DNA of 35,670 nt from Gammaproteobacteria bacterium (lineage in GTDB: Bacteria; Pseudomonadota; Gammaproteobacteria; Pseudomonadales; Cellvibrionaceae): assembly GCA_021151625.1 (NCBI GenBank), contig JAGKWY010000051.1:1-35670 (forward strand). The letters are read 5' to 3'. The notes beneath the pieces are model-generated. The model was not told the origin of the DNA, searched no databases, and saw only the letters and a list, made by a program, of their open reading frames with translations. Made by a program: the position numbers and the translations under genes. This document shows positions 7,577 through 15,177 of the stretch, one piece after another; the first letter of the stretch is position 1; each line of letters starts with the position of its first letter.

Positions 7577-8860
7577 ATGACCCATGCACCAGCGTCAGTT
7601 GTTTTTGATCTCGCCATTATTGGTGGCGGCATTGCTGGCCTGTGGTTAGCCAATCGCGCTAAAAGCGCCGGCTATTCAGTCGCGCTATTTGAATCTGCAG
7701 ATCTGGGCGGTGGCCAGACACTCGCGTCCCAGGGCATGATCCACGGCGGTATGAAATATACCCTTACCGGTGCGCTGACTGGCGCCTCTGAAGCCATCGC
7801 CGATATGCCCAGACACTGGCGCGCCTGCCTGTGCGGCGAGGGCGATGTAGACCTGCACCATACGCGCATTCTCAGCGATCATTTTTTTATGTGGTCGGGT
7901 GATGACCTGGGCAGCAAGCTCACCAGCTTTCTTGCCAGCAAAATCACCCGCGGACGGGTGGAGCCGGTACACCCGGATCGCCGCCCGCCACTGCTGCGCC
8001 ACCCACTGTTTAACGGCAGCCTTTATCGCCTGGAAGATCTGGTGATAGATGCACATAGCCTGGTCACCAACCTTGCACACAATCTTGAAGGCCATTGCTT
8101 CCAGATAGACTGGAATCAAGCCGAGTTACAAAAAGACGATAACGGGCAATTGTTTCTAGAGCTGAAAAACCAGGAACAACTACTCCATATCCGCGCCCAG
8201 CGTTTTATTTTTACCGCCGGCAAGGGCAATGCTGAGCTGCTCGCCCAAATTGGCGAACACCAGCCCGCAATGCAGTTGCGCCCATTGCAACAGGTGATGG
8301 TCAAGCACTATCACCCCTTCGACTTTTACGGCCACTGCCTGGGCACAGATACCACGCCGCGCCTGACCATCTCCAGCCACCGACTGCCAGATGGCGGCCA
8401 TGTCTGGTATCTGGGCGGCAGCCTGGCAGAAAAAGGAGCCGGCATGGCTGCCGAAGAATTAACCGCGCTGGCCGAACAAGAGCTGCGCAACCTGATTCCC
8501 TGGATCAATCTGCAGGGCGCCGAATGGGCCACCCTGCCCATCGAGCGCGCCGAGCCCTTACAGCCCGGATTTGCCCGCCCCGACAATGCCTTTGTCGAAC
8601 AGGTCGTCAATACCAATTTGCTGGTCGGCTGGCCAACCAAACTGACTCTGGCGCCCAATCTGGCCAATCAGATACTGGAACTCCTGCACGAGAGCGGAGT
8701 CAATCCCGACGCCGACAAGCCTGACTATCGCTTGCTGCATGAATACCTGCCCTATGCCCTGCCGGGCAAAACACCTTGGGAAATCGCCTTCCCACCCAAG
8801 ATGAGCGCCGAGCAAGCGCTGGCCTTACGCTTTAAAGAATCGGATGAGAACGACGAATGA
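7577..8860 (+). CDS. FAD-dependent oxidoreductase, DAO superfamily
   Basis: This is a flavoprotein of the D-amino acid oxidase/glycerol-3-phosphate dehydrogenase superfamily. The dinucleotide-binding fold is clear at the N-terminus: LAIIGGGIAG with glycines at 16, 18 and 21, and an acidic Glu39 at the end of the second strand for the ribose. GGGQTLASQGMIHGGMKY follows at about 44-61 and resembles the FAD-contacting segment of GlpA/GlpD-like enzymes. The substrate cannot be deduced. I chose the ATG at 7577 (427 residues); an in-frame TTG at 7571 adds only two residues. The stop codon overlaps the start of the aldo/keto reductase in an ATGA arrangement, so the two are probably translationally coupled and act on related metabolites. 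Confidence 0.8.
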   Translation: MTHAPASVVFDLAIIGGGIAGLWLANRAKSAGYSVALFESADLGGGQTLASQGMIHGGMKYTLTGALTGASEAIADMPRHWRACLCGEGDVDLHHTRILSDHFFMWSGDDLGSKLTSFLASKITRGRVEPVHPDRRPPLLRHPLFNGSLYRLEDLVIDAHSLVTNLAHNLEGHCFQIDWNQAELQKDDNGQLFLELKNQEQLLHIRAQRFIFTAGKGNAELLAQIGEHQPAMQLRPLQQVMVKHYHPFDFYGHCLGTDTTPRLTISSHRLPDGGHVWYLGGSLAEKGAGMAAEELTALAEQELRNLIPWINLQGAEWATLPIERAEPLQPGFARPDNAFVEQVVNTNLLVGWPTKLTLAPNLANQILELLHESGVNPDADKPDYRLLHEYLPYALPGKTPWEIAFPPKMSAEQALALRFKESDENDE

Positions 8861-9723
8861 TGCCGCGCAAGCGCCTGGGGCGCACCGACATAACCATCAG
8901 CACCTTTGGTCTGGGTACCGTAAAATTTGGCCGCAACCAAAGCTTGAAGTACCCGCAGGCGTTTGAATTACCGAGCGATGAACAACTGCGCGACCTGCTT
9001 GCCTGTGCGCGCGACTTCGGTGTCAACCTGCTGGATACCGCTCCCGCCTACGGCTATAGCGAAGAGCGCGTTGGGGACTTACTGAAAAAGGAACGCAAGG
9101 ATTGGATAATCTCCACCAAAGTGGGTGAAGAGTTTGTCGCCAACAAATTTACCGGCGAAGGCCAATCCCATTTCGACTATAGCGCCAAGCACACGCGCCT
9201 GAGCGTCGAGCGCTCGCTGCGCCGCCTGCGCACTGACTATCTGGATTTGATATTGATCCATTCCGATGGTAATGATCTGGAGATCCTCACCCAAACCCCG
9301 GTCATCCAAACCCTGCAGCAGCTTAAGCAGGAGGGTTGGATTCGCGCCTTTGGTATTTCTAGCAAAACCCTGAAGGGCAGCCTGCTCGCCGCCGACCTGT
9401 GCGATGCAGTTATGCTGGTTCACACGCCCGACTACCTCGACGAAGCCTCAGCGATTGCAAAATCTGCGCAACAAGATGTTGCAGTTCTATTAAAAAAGGT
9501 TCTCGGCAGCGGACATATCTGCCATGATGCGCATCCCACTGGCGACCCTGTACAGGCCGCCCTGGATTTCGCCTATACCCACCCGGGCGTTACCAGCGCC
9601 ATTCTAGGCACCGTCAATTTGCAACATTTGCGCGATAACCTGATAAAAGCTGGCACAAGGGGGAAACCTCCGGCCATATCCAGAAACTGCATGAAATCCG
9701 CCTGGACTGCGATGAGGATGTAA
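8857..9723 (+). CDS. Aldo/keto reductase with an aberrant C-terminus
   Basis: This is a predicted NAD(P)H-dependent reductase of the aldo/keto reductase (TIM barrel) superfamily. The catalytic tetrad is present: Asp60, Tyr65 (NLLDTAPAYGYSEER), Lys88 (STKVG) and His135 (LILIHSDG). The family-like sequence ends at GTVNLQHLRDNLIKA, near 9650. The last 23 residues are an out-of-frame reading of hisI sequence, so the natural C-terminus has been replaced by a chance tail. Only the last few to few dozen residues seem lost, so activity may survive. The gene is coupled to the FAD oxidoreductase by a four-base overlap. Confidence 0.8.
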   Translation: MMPRKRLGRTDITISTFGLGTVKFGRNQSLKYPQAFELPSDEQLRDLLACARDFGVNLLDTAPAYGYSEERVGDLLKKERKDWIISTKVGEEFVANKFTGEGQSHFDYSAKHTRLSVERSLRRLRTDYLDLILIHSDGNDLEILTQTPVIQTLQQLKQEGWIRAFGISSKTLKGSLLAADLCDAVMLVHTPDYLDEASAIAKSAQQDVAVLLKKVLGSGHICHDAHPTGDPVQAALDFAYTHPGVTSAILGTVNLQHLRDNLIKAGTRGKPPAISRNCMKSAWTAMRM

Positions 9724-9857
9724 TAGTCCTGCAGGTTGAACAATTGGGCGGAATTGCCTGTCACACGGGGCGGGAGTCCTGTTTCTACCGGGTTCTGAAA
9801 GACGGCCAATGGCATAGCGTTGACCCGGTCCTGAAAGATCCTTCGGAAATTTATTAA
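9651..9857 (+). pseudogene. hisI: hisI 3' remnant (phosphoribosyl-AMP cyclohydrolase)
   Basis: In the frame beginning TGG at 9651, 68 codons read as the C-terminal half of HisI, the enzyme that opens the purine ring of PR-AMP in histidine synthesis. WHKGETSGHIQ, then LDCDED (Mg2+-binding Asp residues), GGIACHTGRESCFYR (Zn2+-binding Cys residues) and DPVLKDPSEIY at the end are all typical. Intact HisI has about 130 residues, so about the first 60 are missing. The frame upstream contains a TAA 15 bases before the TGG (9636-9638) and the DNA there belongs to the aldo/keto reductase. No start codon with a binding site is available. hisE follows directly, as expected for a hisI-hisE-tat cluster, so this is the native 3' end joined to foreign 5' DNA. 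Confidence 0.9.
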
Positions 9858-9885
9858 TCCTCCAGCACTGGCAAGTAGATGTTTA

Positions 9886-10224
9886 ATGAGTAACGATATT
9901 CTCAAGCAACTAACCGAAATCCTTGAAGCGCGCAAAAACAATGCGGACGCCGAAGGTTCCTACGTTGCCAGCCTGCACAAAAAAGGGCTGAATAAGATTT
10001 TGGAAAAGGTCGGTGAGGAATGCACCGAAACTATCCTGGCCGCCAAGGATGCCCAGGCCAGTGGCGACAATTCTGATTTGATCTACGAAACAGCAGACCT
10101 CTGGTTTCACAGCCTGGTAATGCTGTCTCACCTCGGCGAAAACGCCGATGCAGTATTGAATGAACTGGCGCGGCGTTTTAATGTATCTGGACACGATGAA
10201 AAAGCATCGCGCCCACAAGAATAA
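9886..10224 (+). CDS. hisE: Phosphoribosyl-ATP pyrophosphatase HisE
   Basis: HisE hydrolyses PR-ATP to PR-AMP and pyrophosphate, the second step of histidine synthesis, just before HisI. The 112-residue protein is the monofunctional MazG-like all-alpha form. Its metal-binding helix carries GEECTETILAAKD (from 43; Glu44, Glu45, Glu48), followed by IYETADLWFHSLVML (67-81). It lies 28 bases after the hisI remnant and 33 before tatA, an order seen in pseudomonads. The binding site before the ATG is poor, which suggests that it normally depends on hisI translation. With hisI broken upstream, its expression may be affected. Confidence 0.93.
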   Translation: MSNDILKQLTEILEARKNNADAEGSYVASLHKKGLNKILEKVGEECTETILAAKDAQASGDNSDLIYETADLWFHSLVMLSHLGENADAVLNELARRFNVSGHDEKASRPQE

Positions 10225-10257
10225 TCACTGTAGTTAAATTTTTGCGAGGAAATCATC

Positions 10258-10512
10258 ATGGGTCTCAGCGGCATTAGTATTTGGCAATTGCTGATCGTAT
10301 TGGCGATCGTAGTTATGTTGTTCGGCACCAAGCGCCTGCGTACACTGGGCAGCGATCTGGGTAGCATGATCAAAGGTTTCAAAAGCTCCATGAGCAGCGA
10401 AGAAGCCGCCAAGGCAGCAGAAGAAGAGCAAAAGAATCTGGAACAACAGCAAAAAGCGGCAGCAGCACAAACCACTGCCGAGAAAGTAGACCAAAACAAC
10501 ACCAAGGTTTAA
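10258..10512 (+). CDS. tatA: Sec-independent translocase subunit TatA
   Basis: TatA forms the pore of the twin-arginine pathway that exports folded proteins. The 84 residues show the standard plan: a short N-terminal stretch, one transmembrane helix (about IWQLLIVLAIVVMLFG, 8-23), the hinge FGTKRLRTLGSDLG, an amphipathic helix with GSMIKGFK, and an acidic, Gln/Ala-rich cytoplasmic tail. A GAGGA site precedes the ATG. tatB begins three bases after the stop. Confidence 0.95.
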   Translation: MGLSGISIWQLLIVLAIVVMLFGTKRLRTLGSDLGSMIKGFKSSMSSEEAAKAAEEEQKNLEQQQKAAAAQTTAEKVDQNNTKV

Positions 10513-10515
10513 TCC

Positions 10516-11127
10516 GTGTTTGATATTGGTTTTACCGAACTGCTGTTGTGTCTGGTAGTTGCGCTGGTGGTGATTGGCCCCGAGCAACTGCCCGGTACAG
10601 TGCGCACTGTTGCCCTGTGGATCGGCAGGTTGAAGCGCAGCCTGGCCGAAACCCGCACCGAGATTGAGCGGCAAATTGGCGCGGACGATATTCGTCGCCA
10701 ACTGCACAATGAAGAGATACTGCGCAACATCGAGGAAACTCGCCTGCAAATCGAGGCCAGTATTCGCGAGCATACCGAGCGCGCCGAACAGGAAAGCGCC
10801 GAGGCTGAGCAAGCACGCAGTGCGGCAGATTACGGCCCGCCCGAGGAATTGCCCGATCATTCCCACGGTAGCGATCATGATCAGGGGCATAGCAACCTTG
10901 ATCATGACAGTGCCAATCAGGCCACTACAAATAGCCATGCAAATGCGAGTAAGCCAGCAGCACCTGCAGCCCAGGTGACAAACAGCGCAGCCCCTGTGGC
11001 AGCAGCGGCTCACAATAATAATCAGCAACACCCAACGCCAGCGGCGACCGCACCTGCAGCAACACCTGCTGGTGTGGCTCAGGTGCCCGCGGAACCTAAA
11101 ACAGGCTCCGGCCAACAGGCGGTATAG
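10516..11127 (+). CDS. tatB: Sec-independent translocase subunit TatB
   Basis: TatB works with TatC as the receptor for twin-arginine signal peptides. The start is GTG at 10516. The N-terminal segment FDIGFTELLLCLVVALVVIGPEQLP carries the TatB-typical Glu in the membrane helix and the Gly-Pro hinge, followed by an amphipathic helix. At 203 residues it is somewhat longer than the E. coli protein. The C-terminal part is a low-complexity region with a His/Asp-rich stretch (about 115-133, DHSHGSDHDQGHSNLDHD) and a long Ala/Pro/Thr/Gln tail. Such tails are variable in TatB. Part of the tatABC operon. Confidence 0.93.
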   Translation: MFDIGFTELLLCLVVALVVIGPEQLPGTVRTVALWIGRLKRSLAETRTEIERQIGADDIRRQLHNEEILRNIEETRLQIEASIREHTERAEQESAEAEQARSAADYGPPEELPDHSHGSDHDQGHSNLDHDSANQATTNSHANASKPAAPAAQVTNSAAPVAAAAHNNNQQHPTPAATAPAATPAGVAQVPAEPKTGSGQQAV

Positions 11128-11142
11128 GTCAGTTAGAGTTTC

Positions 11143-11919
11143 ATGAATCAGACAACCCAAGATGATAAAGAACAGCCGTTAGTGCAGCACTTGATAGAGC
11201 TGCGCAATCGCCTGCTCTATGTGGTGTATTTTTTACTGGCCGTATTCCTGTGCCTGTTCCCTTTCGCCACTGATATCTACGCGATTATCTCTGCACCCTT
11301 GCAGGCAGTACTGCCCAAGGGTACCAGTATGATTGCGACTGATGTGATATCGCCCTTTTTGACTCCGCTAAAATTAACTTTTTACCTTTCGCTCTATATC
11401 GCCATTCCCTTCATCCTGATCCAGATCTGGAGCTTTATCGCTCCCGGCCTGTACAAACATGAGCGGGAGCTGGCAGCACCGCTGATGATTTCCAGCGTGG
11501 TGTTATTTTTCTCCGGTATGGCCTTTGCGTATTTTCTGGTGCTGCCAATGTTGTTTGGCTTCACCATGGGAATCCAGTTAGAAGGCGTTGCGACCATGAC
11601 CGACATCACCAAGTACCTCGACCTGGTGCTGCACATGTTCCTGGCTTTTGGTATCGCCTTTGAGATTCCAGTTGCCACAGTACTGCTGATTCTGGCCGGT
11701 GTTGCCACCCCGGAAGGCCTGGCCGAAAAGCGCCGCTACATAATCGTTGGCTGTTTTGTGGTTGGGATGCTGTTAACACCACCCGATGTTTTCTCCCAAA
11801 CCCTGTTGGCAGTACCTATGTGGATGCTGTTTGAGTCAGGCCTGTTCTTTGGCAAACTGATGAAAAAGCGCAGCCAGGAGCGACGCGAGGCGGAAGAACA
11901 AACCAAAGAGCAAGACTGA
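11143..11919 (+). CDS. tatC: Sec-independent translocase subunit TatC
   Basis: TatC is the polytopic core that binds twin-arginine signal peptides. The 258-residue length is standard and six transmembrane segments are visible. Family motifs include LIELRNRLLY near 17-26, SPFLTPLKLTFYLSLY, FIAPGLYKHERE near 97, FGIAFEIPV near 165 and LTPPDVFSQTLLAVPMW near 210. It sits 15 bases after tatB and ends at the terminator at 11957. The exported folded substrates are not evident in this window. Confidence 0.96.
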   Translation: MNQTTQDDKEQPLVQHLIELRNRLLYVVYFLLAVFLCLFPFATDIYAIISAPLQAVLPKGTSMIATDVISPFLTPLKLTFYLSLYIAIPFILIQIWSFIAPGLYKHERELAAPLMISSVVLFFSGMAFAYFLVLPMLFGFTMGIQLEGVATMTDITKYLDLVLHMFLAFGIAFEIPVATVLLILAGVATPEGLAEKRRYIIVGCFVVGMLLTPPDVFSQTLLAVPMWMLFESGLFFGKLMKKRSQERREAEEQTKEQD

Positions 11920-11956
11920 CCATCCTCAAAAAATATTCAAATATGTCTCGCAAAAA

Positions 11957-11990
11957 CAAAAGGCCAGCAACTGCTGGCCTTTTGTTTTTT
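11957..11990. terminator. Bidirectional terminator between tatC and the DUF2061 gene
   Basis: CAAAAGGCCAGCA pairs with TGCTGGCCTTTTG (11972-11984), then TTTTTT follows on the + strand. An A-rich run precedes the stem, so the - strand also ends in T's. It separates the two convergent transcription units. Confidence 0.9.
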
Positions 11991-12037
11991 AACCTTCAGG
12001 TTTTTGAATCGTGCTTTAGCAGGCGGTCATTCCGCCA

Positions 12038-12247
12038 CTAAACCCGGTTGGCAAAAGCCTCCGCCAGGGTTGCCTTATGAGCCTCAAATTTCTGCCAACC
12101 CAACTCATGAAAGTAGAAGGCGACAGTGTTAATGGCGGGTTCGATCAGCGCCAAAGCGCTGCCTACCAAAATGCTGCCGGTTAACGCGTAGCCCACAGTG
12201 AAGGCCACGCTGAAATGTACTACCGCGAAAGTTGCTGTCTTGGCCAT
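12038..12247 (-). CDS. Small DUF2061 membrane protein
   Basis: The 69-residue protein matches the DUF2061 family of small inner-membrane proteins of unknown function. It has two hydrophobic stretches (VVHFSVAFTVGYALTG near 9-24 and ILVGSALALIEPAINTVAF near 26-44) with the conserved EPAxNTVxxYFHExxW pattern, then a short charged tail. GAGG lies about nine bases before the ATG. It has its own predicted promoter and a terminator, so it seems to be a single-gene unit. Confidence 0.85.
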   Translation of the reverse strand: MAKTATFAVVHFSVAFTVGYALTGSILVGSALALIEPAINTVAFYFHELGWQKFEAHKATLAEAFANRV

Positions 12248-12305
12248 GATTAAATCCTCACTTAGGCTAGAATCGGGTGGCTAATCGGCGATCAACCATG
12301 GACTC

Positions 12306-12333
12306 ATCATAAGCAGGCAACAATCATTATCAA
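12306..12333 (-). promoter_or_regulatory. Promoter of the DUF2061 gene with a Fur-box-like overlap
   Basis: On the - strand TTGATA (12328-12333) and TATGAT (12306-12311) are 16 bp apart, a good sigma-70 promoter. The sequence at 12318-12332 reads TGATAATGATTGTTG and matches the Fur 7-1-7 consensus at about 11 of 14 arm positions, which would place iron control over the -35. The Fur part is tentative. Confidence 0.5.
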
Positions 12334-12367
12334 AGAAAATTAACCAAGCATACTTGATAGCAATTTT

Positions 12368-12838
12368 CTATGATGCTTTTTGCCAGCGACTGAATGGCAT
12401 AGAGGACAGGTTAGAGTTGAAGTAGCGCGCATCACTGGTCACTTCCTCCCCAACCCACTCGGGCAAAGTGAAACTGGTATCCTCACTGGGCAATTCAACT
12501 TCAGCGACCACCAGGCCCAGGTTTTCCCCCAGGAATTCATCCACTTCCCAAATAAAGCCTTCAAAGAGGATTTTGCGACGATATTTTTCAATCAGTGGCT
12601 GTTCGCACAACCCCAGCAATTCACGCGCATCCCAAAGCGGAATCGGATACTCAAATTCCGCACGGCTGGCCCCCGCTGACTTGCCCTTGATGGTGAGAAA
12701 CGCTTCCTCACCAGCAATACGCACGCGCACCGTGCGCTCTTTCGCGCGATTTAAATAACCTTGTGAGTAGTAAGTTGCCGTCGCATCGCGCCAGGCATCA
12801 CCAGTAACTAAAAATTTTCGTTCGATTTCAATCGCCAT
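12368..12838 (-). CDS. CYTH domain protein (triphosphatase/adenylate cyclase-like)
   Basis: CYTH proteins fold as an eight-stranded tunnel and hydrolyse inorganic or nucleoside triphosphates with a divalent metal; some are class IV adenylate cyclases. The signature ExExK is at the N-terminus (Glu4, Glu6, Lys8 in MAIEIERKF). Further charged tunnel residues are in VRVRIAG near 37, FLTIKGKSAG near 47 and AEVELPSED near 132. The 156-residue length fits the stand-alone bacterial form, and tripolyphosphatase is the likeliest activity. Its start lies inside the last 31 bases of the upstream secreted-protein gene, so translation may be coupled. Confidence 0.88.
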   Translation of the reverse strand: MAIEIERKFLVTGDAWRDATATYYSQGYLNRAKERTVRVRIAGEEAFLTIKGKSAGASRAEFEYPIPLWDARELLGLCEQPLIEKYRRKILFEGFIWEVDEFLGENLGLVVAEVELPSEDTSFTLPEWVGEEVTSDARYFNSNLSSMPFSRWQKAS

Positions 12839-15009
12839 GAACCTTGTCCTTTGATCAGGGTTAACAACAAAAATGCAATTATCCAGTATCCCGCTGTGCC
12901 GCCACCACTGGATTTTGATGTGGCGTTATTGCTTGCCGCTGAAGTGCCGGCAACCGCCTGGCTGCTGGCGGTTGAAGATGAACTGATCACCACCGGCTCG
13001 TCCGGTTTATCCGCAATAATCACTTGCAACAAGTTAGGTGATGCCAGCGCAAGACCATTACGCGGGTTATACAAGCGCACAAAAAAATGTTCGGAGAATT
13101 CATCGCCGGGATTATCAGTCGCTACCGGAATTTCAATGACTTTGTCGGCAACATCACCCTCTGCCCAGTGAACACTACCGCGCGTTGCGGTGTAATCCTC
13201 GCCTTCACGCGCATTGCCTGCCTGGGTCTCGTAATAAACCTCCACTGCATCTTTACTGCCATCACCCCGCTGTACTGCTATTGATAATTTTTCGCCTTCC
13301 TTTGCAGAGACACGGGCAACAGAAAATTTTGCGCGGCCCTGCTCACCAGCAGTGTTATCGCGAATCACATACAAGCCGCTGTTGATGTCGTTAACCAAAA
13401 TATTGCCACTGGGTAAAAAGGGATAAGTACCCCAGGCGCCGTTGAAGGATGCCGAATCGGTGATGGGATAGGTATCGAAAAATCCCGCTTCCTTTGGATT
13501 GCGCGGATCAGAAATATCCAGCACCACCAAACCACGTTCGTAATTGGAAATGTAATAACGATTGCCACGCGCATAACCGTTGTGATCAATCGCCGGCGTT
13601 GGCCCGATATATTCGCCCGCTAATTCCGGGGCACGCAAATTATTAATTGCAAAAAAACGTACGCGCGTATTTAAACTGTAACGCTGTTCATCCAGCTCAT
13701 CGTGCACGGAAATAAATTGCTTGTCTTCCGTCCACCAACCCGAGTGCACATAAGACACATATTGGTATTGCGTACGCGATAAATTTGCCGGCGTCGCATT
13801 GTTGGTTTTATCCCACAACACAATTTCATCTTCGTTGTAGTCCAACAACACATCACAGTCATTATTTTTATCGACGCACTGTTCGCGACGCGCATCGGTA
13901 ATCCACAGCGATGACACATCATGACTGTACCAGTTGCGCGAATTCAGTAAATTTTTATACACCAATGTGGGATTGGCTGGATTCGCCAGCGAATAGGAAT
14001 TAAATGCCCCGCCCTGTTTATCGCTACCGGCAACATGCATGTAGGCAGTCTTGCCAGTCAGTGCAACGCCGGTTGAATAATCCACATTGCTGATATAAAT
14101 ATTGTGCGCGCTGGTATCCGTAGTTTCACTCGCTGCCACCACCACTTTTTGCGGCAGCTGGTTTAAATCCAGAATCATAGTGCCGACACTGGCGGCATCG
14201 GCAGTGACGTAGGCATAGCTACGCCAGCGGCGCAAATTTGCATCAAAAAACTGATAGGTTTTTAAATCGCGCCAGATAGTATTTTGACTGGCGATGAAAG
14301 TTACCAAGCGCGGATTTTGCGGATCAGTAACCTCCACAATACTCACACCATTGGTTAACCCCACCAGGGCATATTCGCGCCCATCATTTAAATCGTAATG
14401 ACCCCAAATATCATTGCCGTGGGAAGCGCTATTGCCCAGGGTGGACAAAGGCACATGGGCTAATAAATCCAGGCGATTGCAACTGAACTCGCTCGCCTTT
14501 CCTTGCACGCAAGGCACACTCGCCTGAGCGTTATTCATTGCGGTTAATTGCGCTTGCTTGGCATCGAGGTATTGCTGCTGTTCGCGGTTCAGGCCTTTGG
14601 TATCGGTGATAACGGTAAAGCCCTTTTCTGCCAGCCCGCTTGCAAATTCCGCCGGCACGCCGATCAAAATACTGTTGCCAGTATTGGCTGATGTTTTCTG
14701 AAACGTATTTTTTTGATGTCCGCCCGACACAGGGACAGCGCTGGAACTGAGATAAAAAATGGAATCCACATCAGTAATTTCATAGCGACCTTCCGCCACC
14801 AAAATGCGGTCGCCCTTGCCCGCCTGCTTGGCAGCGTAGGCGATGGTTTTACAGGGGGCATCAGTGAGATCGCAGCGCCCTTCATCTTTGCCAGCTTCCG
14901 CCACATAGCGCGCTTTGTCATGCTCGGCATGGGCAAGCACAGGCGCGGCCCACATAGCATTAACACTTATAAAACCAATCCCTAATACCGAAACATAATT
15001 TATGCGCAC
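12808..15009 (-). CDS. Secreted choice-of-anchor-B protein with Calx-beta domain
   Basis: The 733-residue protein starts at a GTG (AAGGA upstream) with a signal peptide ending near AHA-E. Residues about 50-85 (CKTIAYAAKQAGKGDRILVAEGRYEI) resemble the start of right-handed beta-helix proteins. Residues about 180-550 carry the choice-of-anchor-B region with LVIVD-type beta-propeller repeats such as GVSIVEVTDPQNPRLV and GLVVLDISDPRNPKEA. A Calx-beta domain follows (about 557-660, with EGEDYTATRGSVHWAEGD). A Ser/Thr-rich linker and a C-terminal hydrophobic segment (GYWIIAFLLLTLI) end the protein, which suggests surface anchoring. The function is unknown; roles in adhesion or calcium-dependent contacts are guesses. 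It follows the receptor terminator at 15126, so it is probably its own unit with the CYTH gene. Confidence 0.75.
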   Translation of the reverse strand: MRINYVSVLGIGFISVNAMWAAPVLAHAEHDKARYVAEAGKDEGRCDLTDAPCKTIAYAAKQAGKGDRILVAEGRYEITDVDSIFYLSSSAVPVSGGHQKNTFQKTSANTGNSILIGVPAEFASGLAEKGFTVITDTKGLNREQQQYLDAKQAQLTAMNNAQASVPCVQGKASEFSCNRLDLLAHVPLSTLGNSASHGNDIWGHYDLNDGREYALVGLTNGVSIVEVTDPQNPRLVTFIASQNTIWRDLKTYQFFDANLRRWRSYAYVTADAASVGTMILDLNQLPQKVVVAASETTDTSAHNIYISNVDYSTGVALTGKTAYMHVAGSDKQGGAFNSYSLANPANPTLVYKNLLNSRNWYSHDVSSLWITDARREQCVDKNNDCDVLLDYNEDEIVLWDKTNNATPANLSRTQYQYVSYVHSGWWTEDKQFISVHDELDEQRYSLNTRVRFFAINNLRAPELAGEYIGPTPAIDHNGYARGNRYYISNYERGLVVLDISDPRNPKEAGFFDTYPITDSASFNGAWGTYPFLPSGNILVNDINSGLYVIRDNTAGEQGRAKFSVARVSAKEGEKLSIAVQRGDGSKDAVEVYYETQAGNAREGEDYTATRGSVHWAEGDVADKVIEIPVATDNPGDEFSEHFFVRLYNPRNGLALASPNLLQVIIADKPDEPVVISSSSTASSQAVAGTSAASNNATSKSSGGGTAGYWIIAFLLLTLIKGQGSWRLKSNENF

Positions 15010-15125
15010 GGCTTACATCCTTTATTGTTAACAACGATGGCATTCAGCCTAGGCGATGGAGGGAGGTAACTCAAGGAACCCGATCATGGAGTGTAAAGAT
15101 AGATGGCAATGGCAAAAAATGAACG

Positions 15126-15155
15126 AAAAAAAAGCCGCGCATAGTGATGCGCGGC
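15126..15155 (-). terminator. Terminator after the first TonB-dependent receptor gene
   Basis: On the - strand a stem of GCCGCGCAT/ATGCGCGGC with a four-base loop is followed by eight T's. It lies 23 bases after the receptor stop codon and should end the pullulanase-receptor transcript. Confidence 0.92.
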
Positions 15156-15177
15156 ACAAGCTTCAAGGTTACGAGGA

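Noticed and set aside
10234..11160. 308-codon - strand open frame
   Set aside because: It is antisense to tatA and tatB, has a Cys-rich composition typical of chance translation, and the sense genes are certain.
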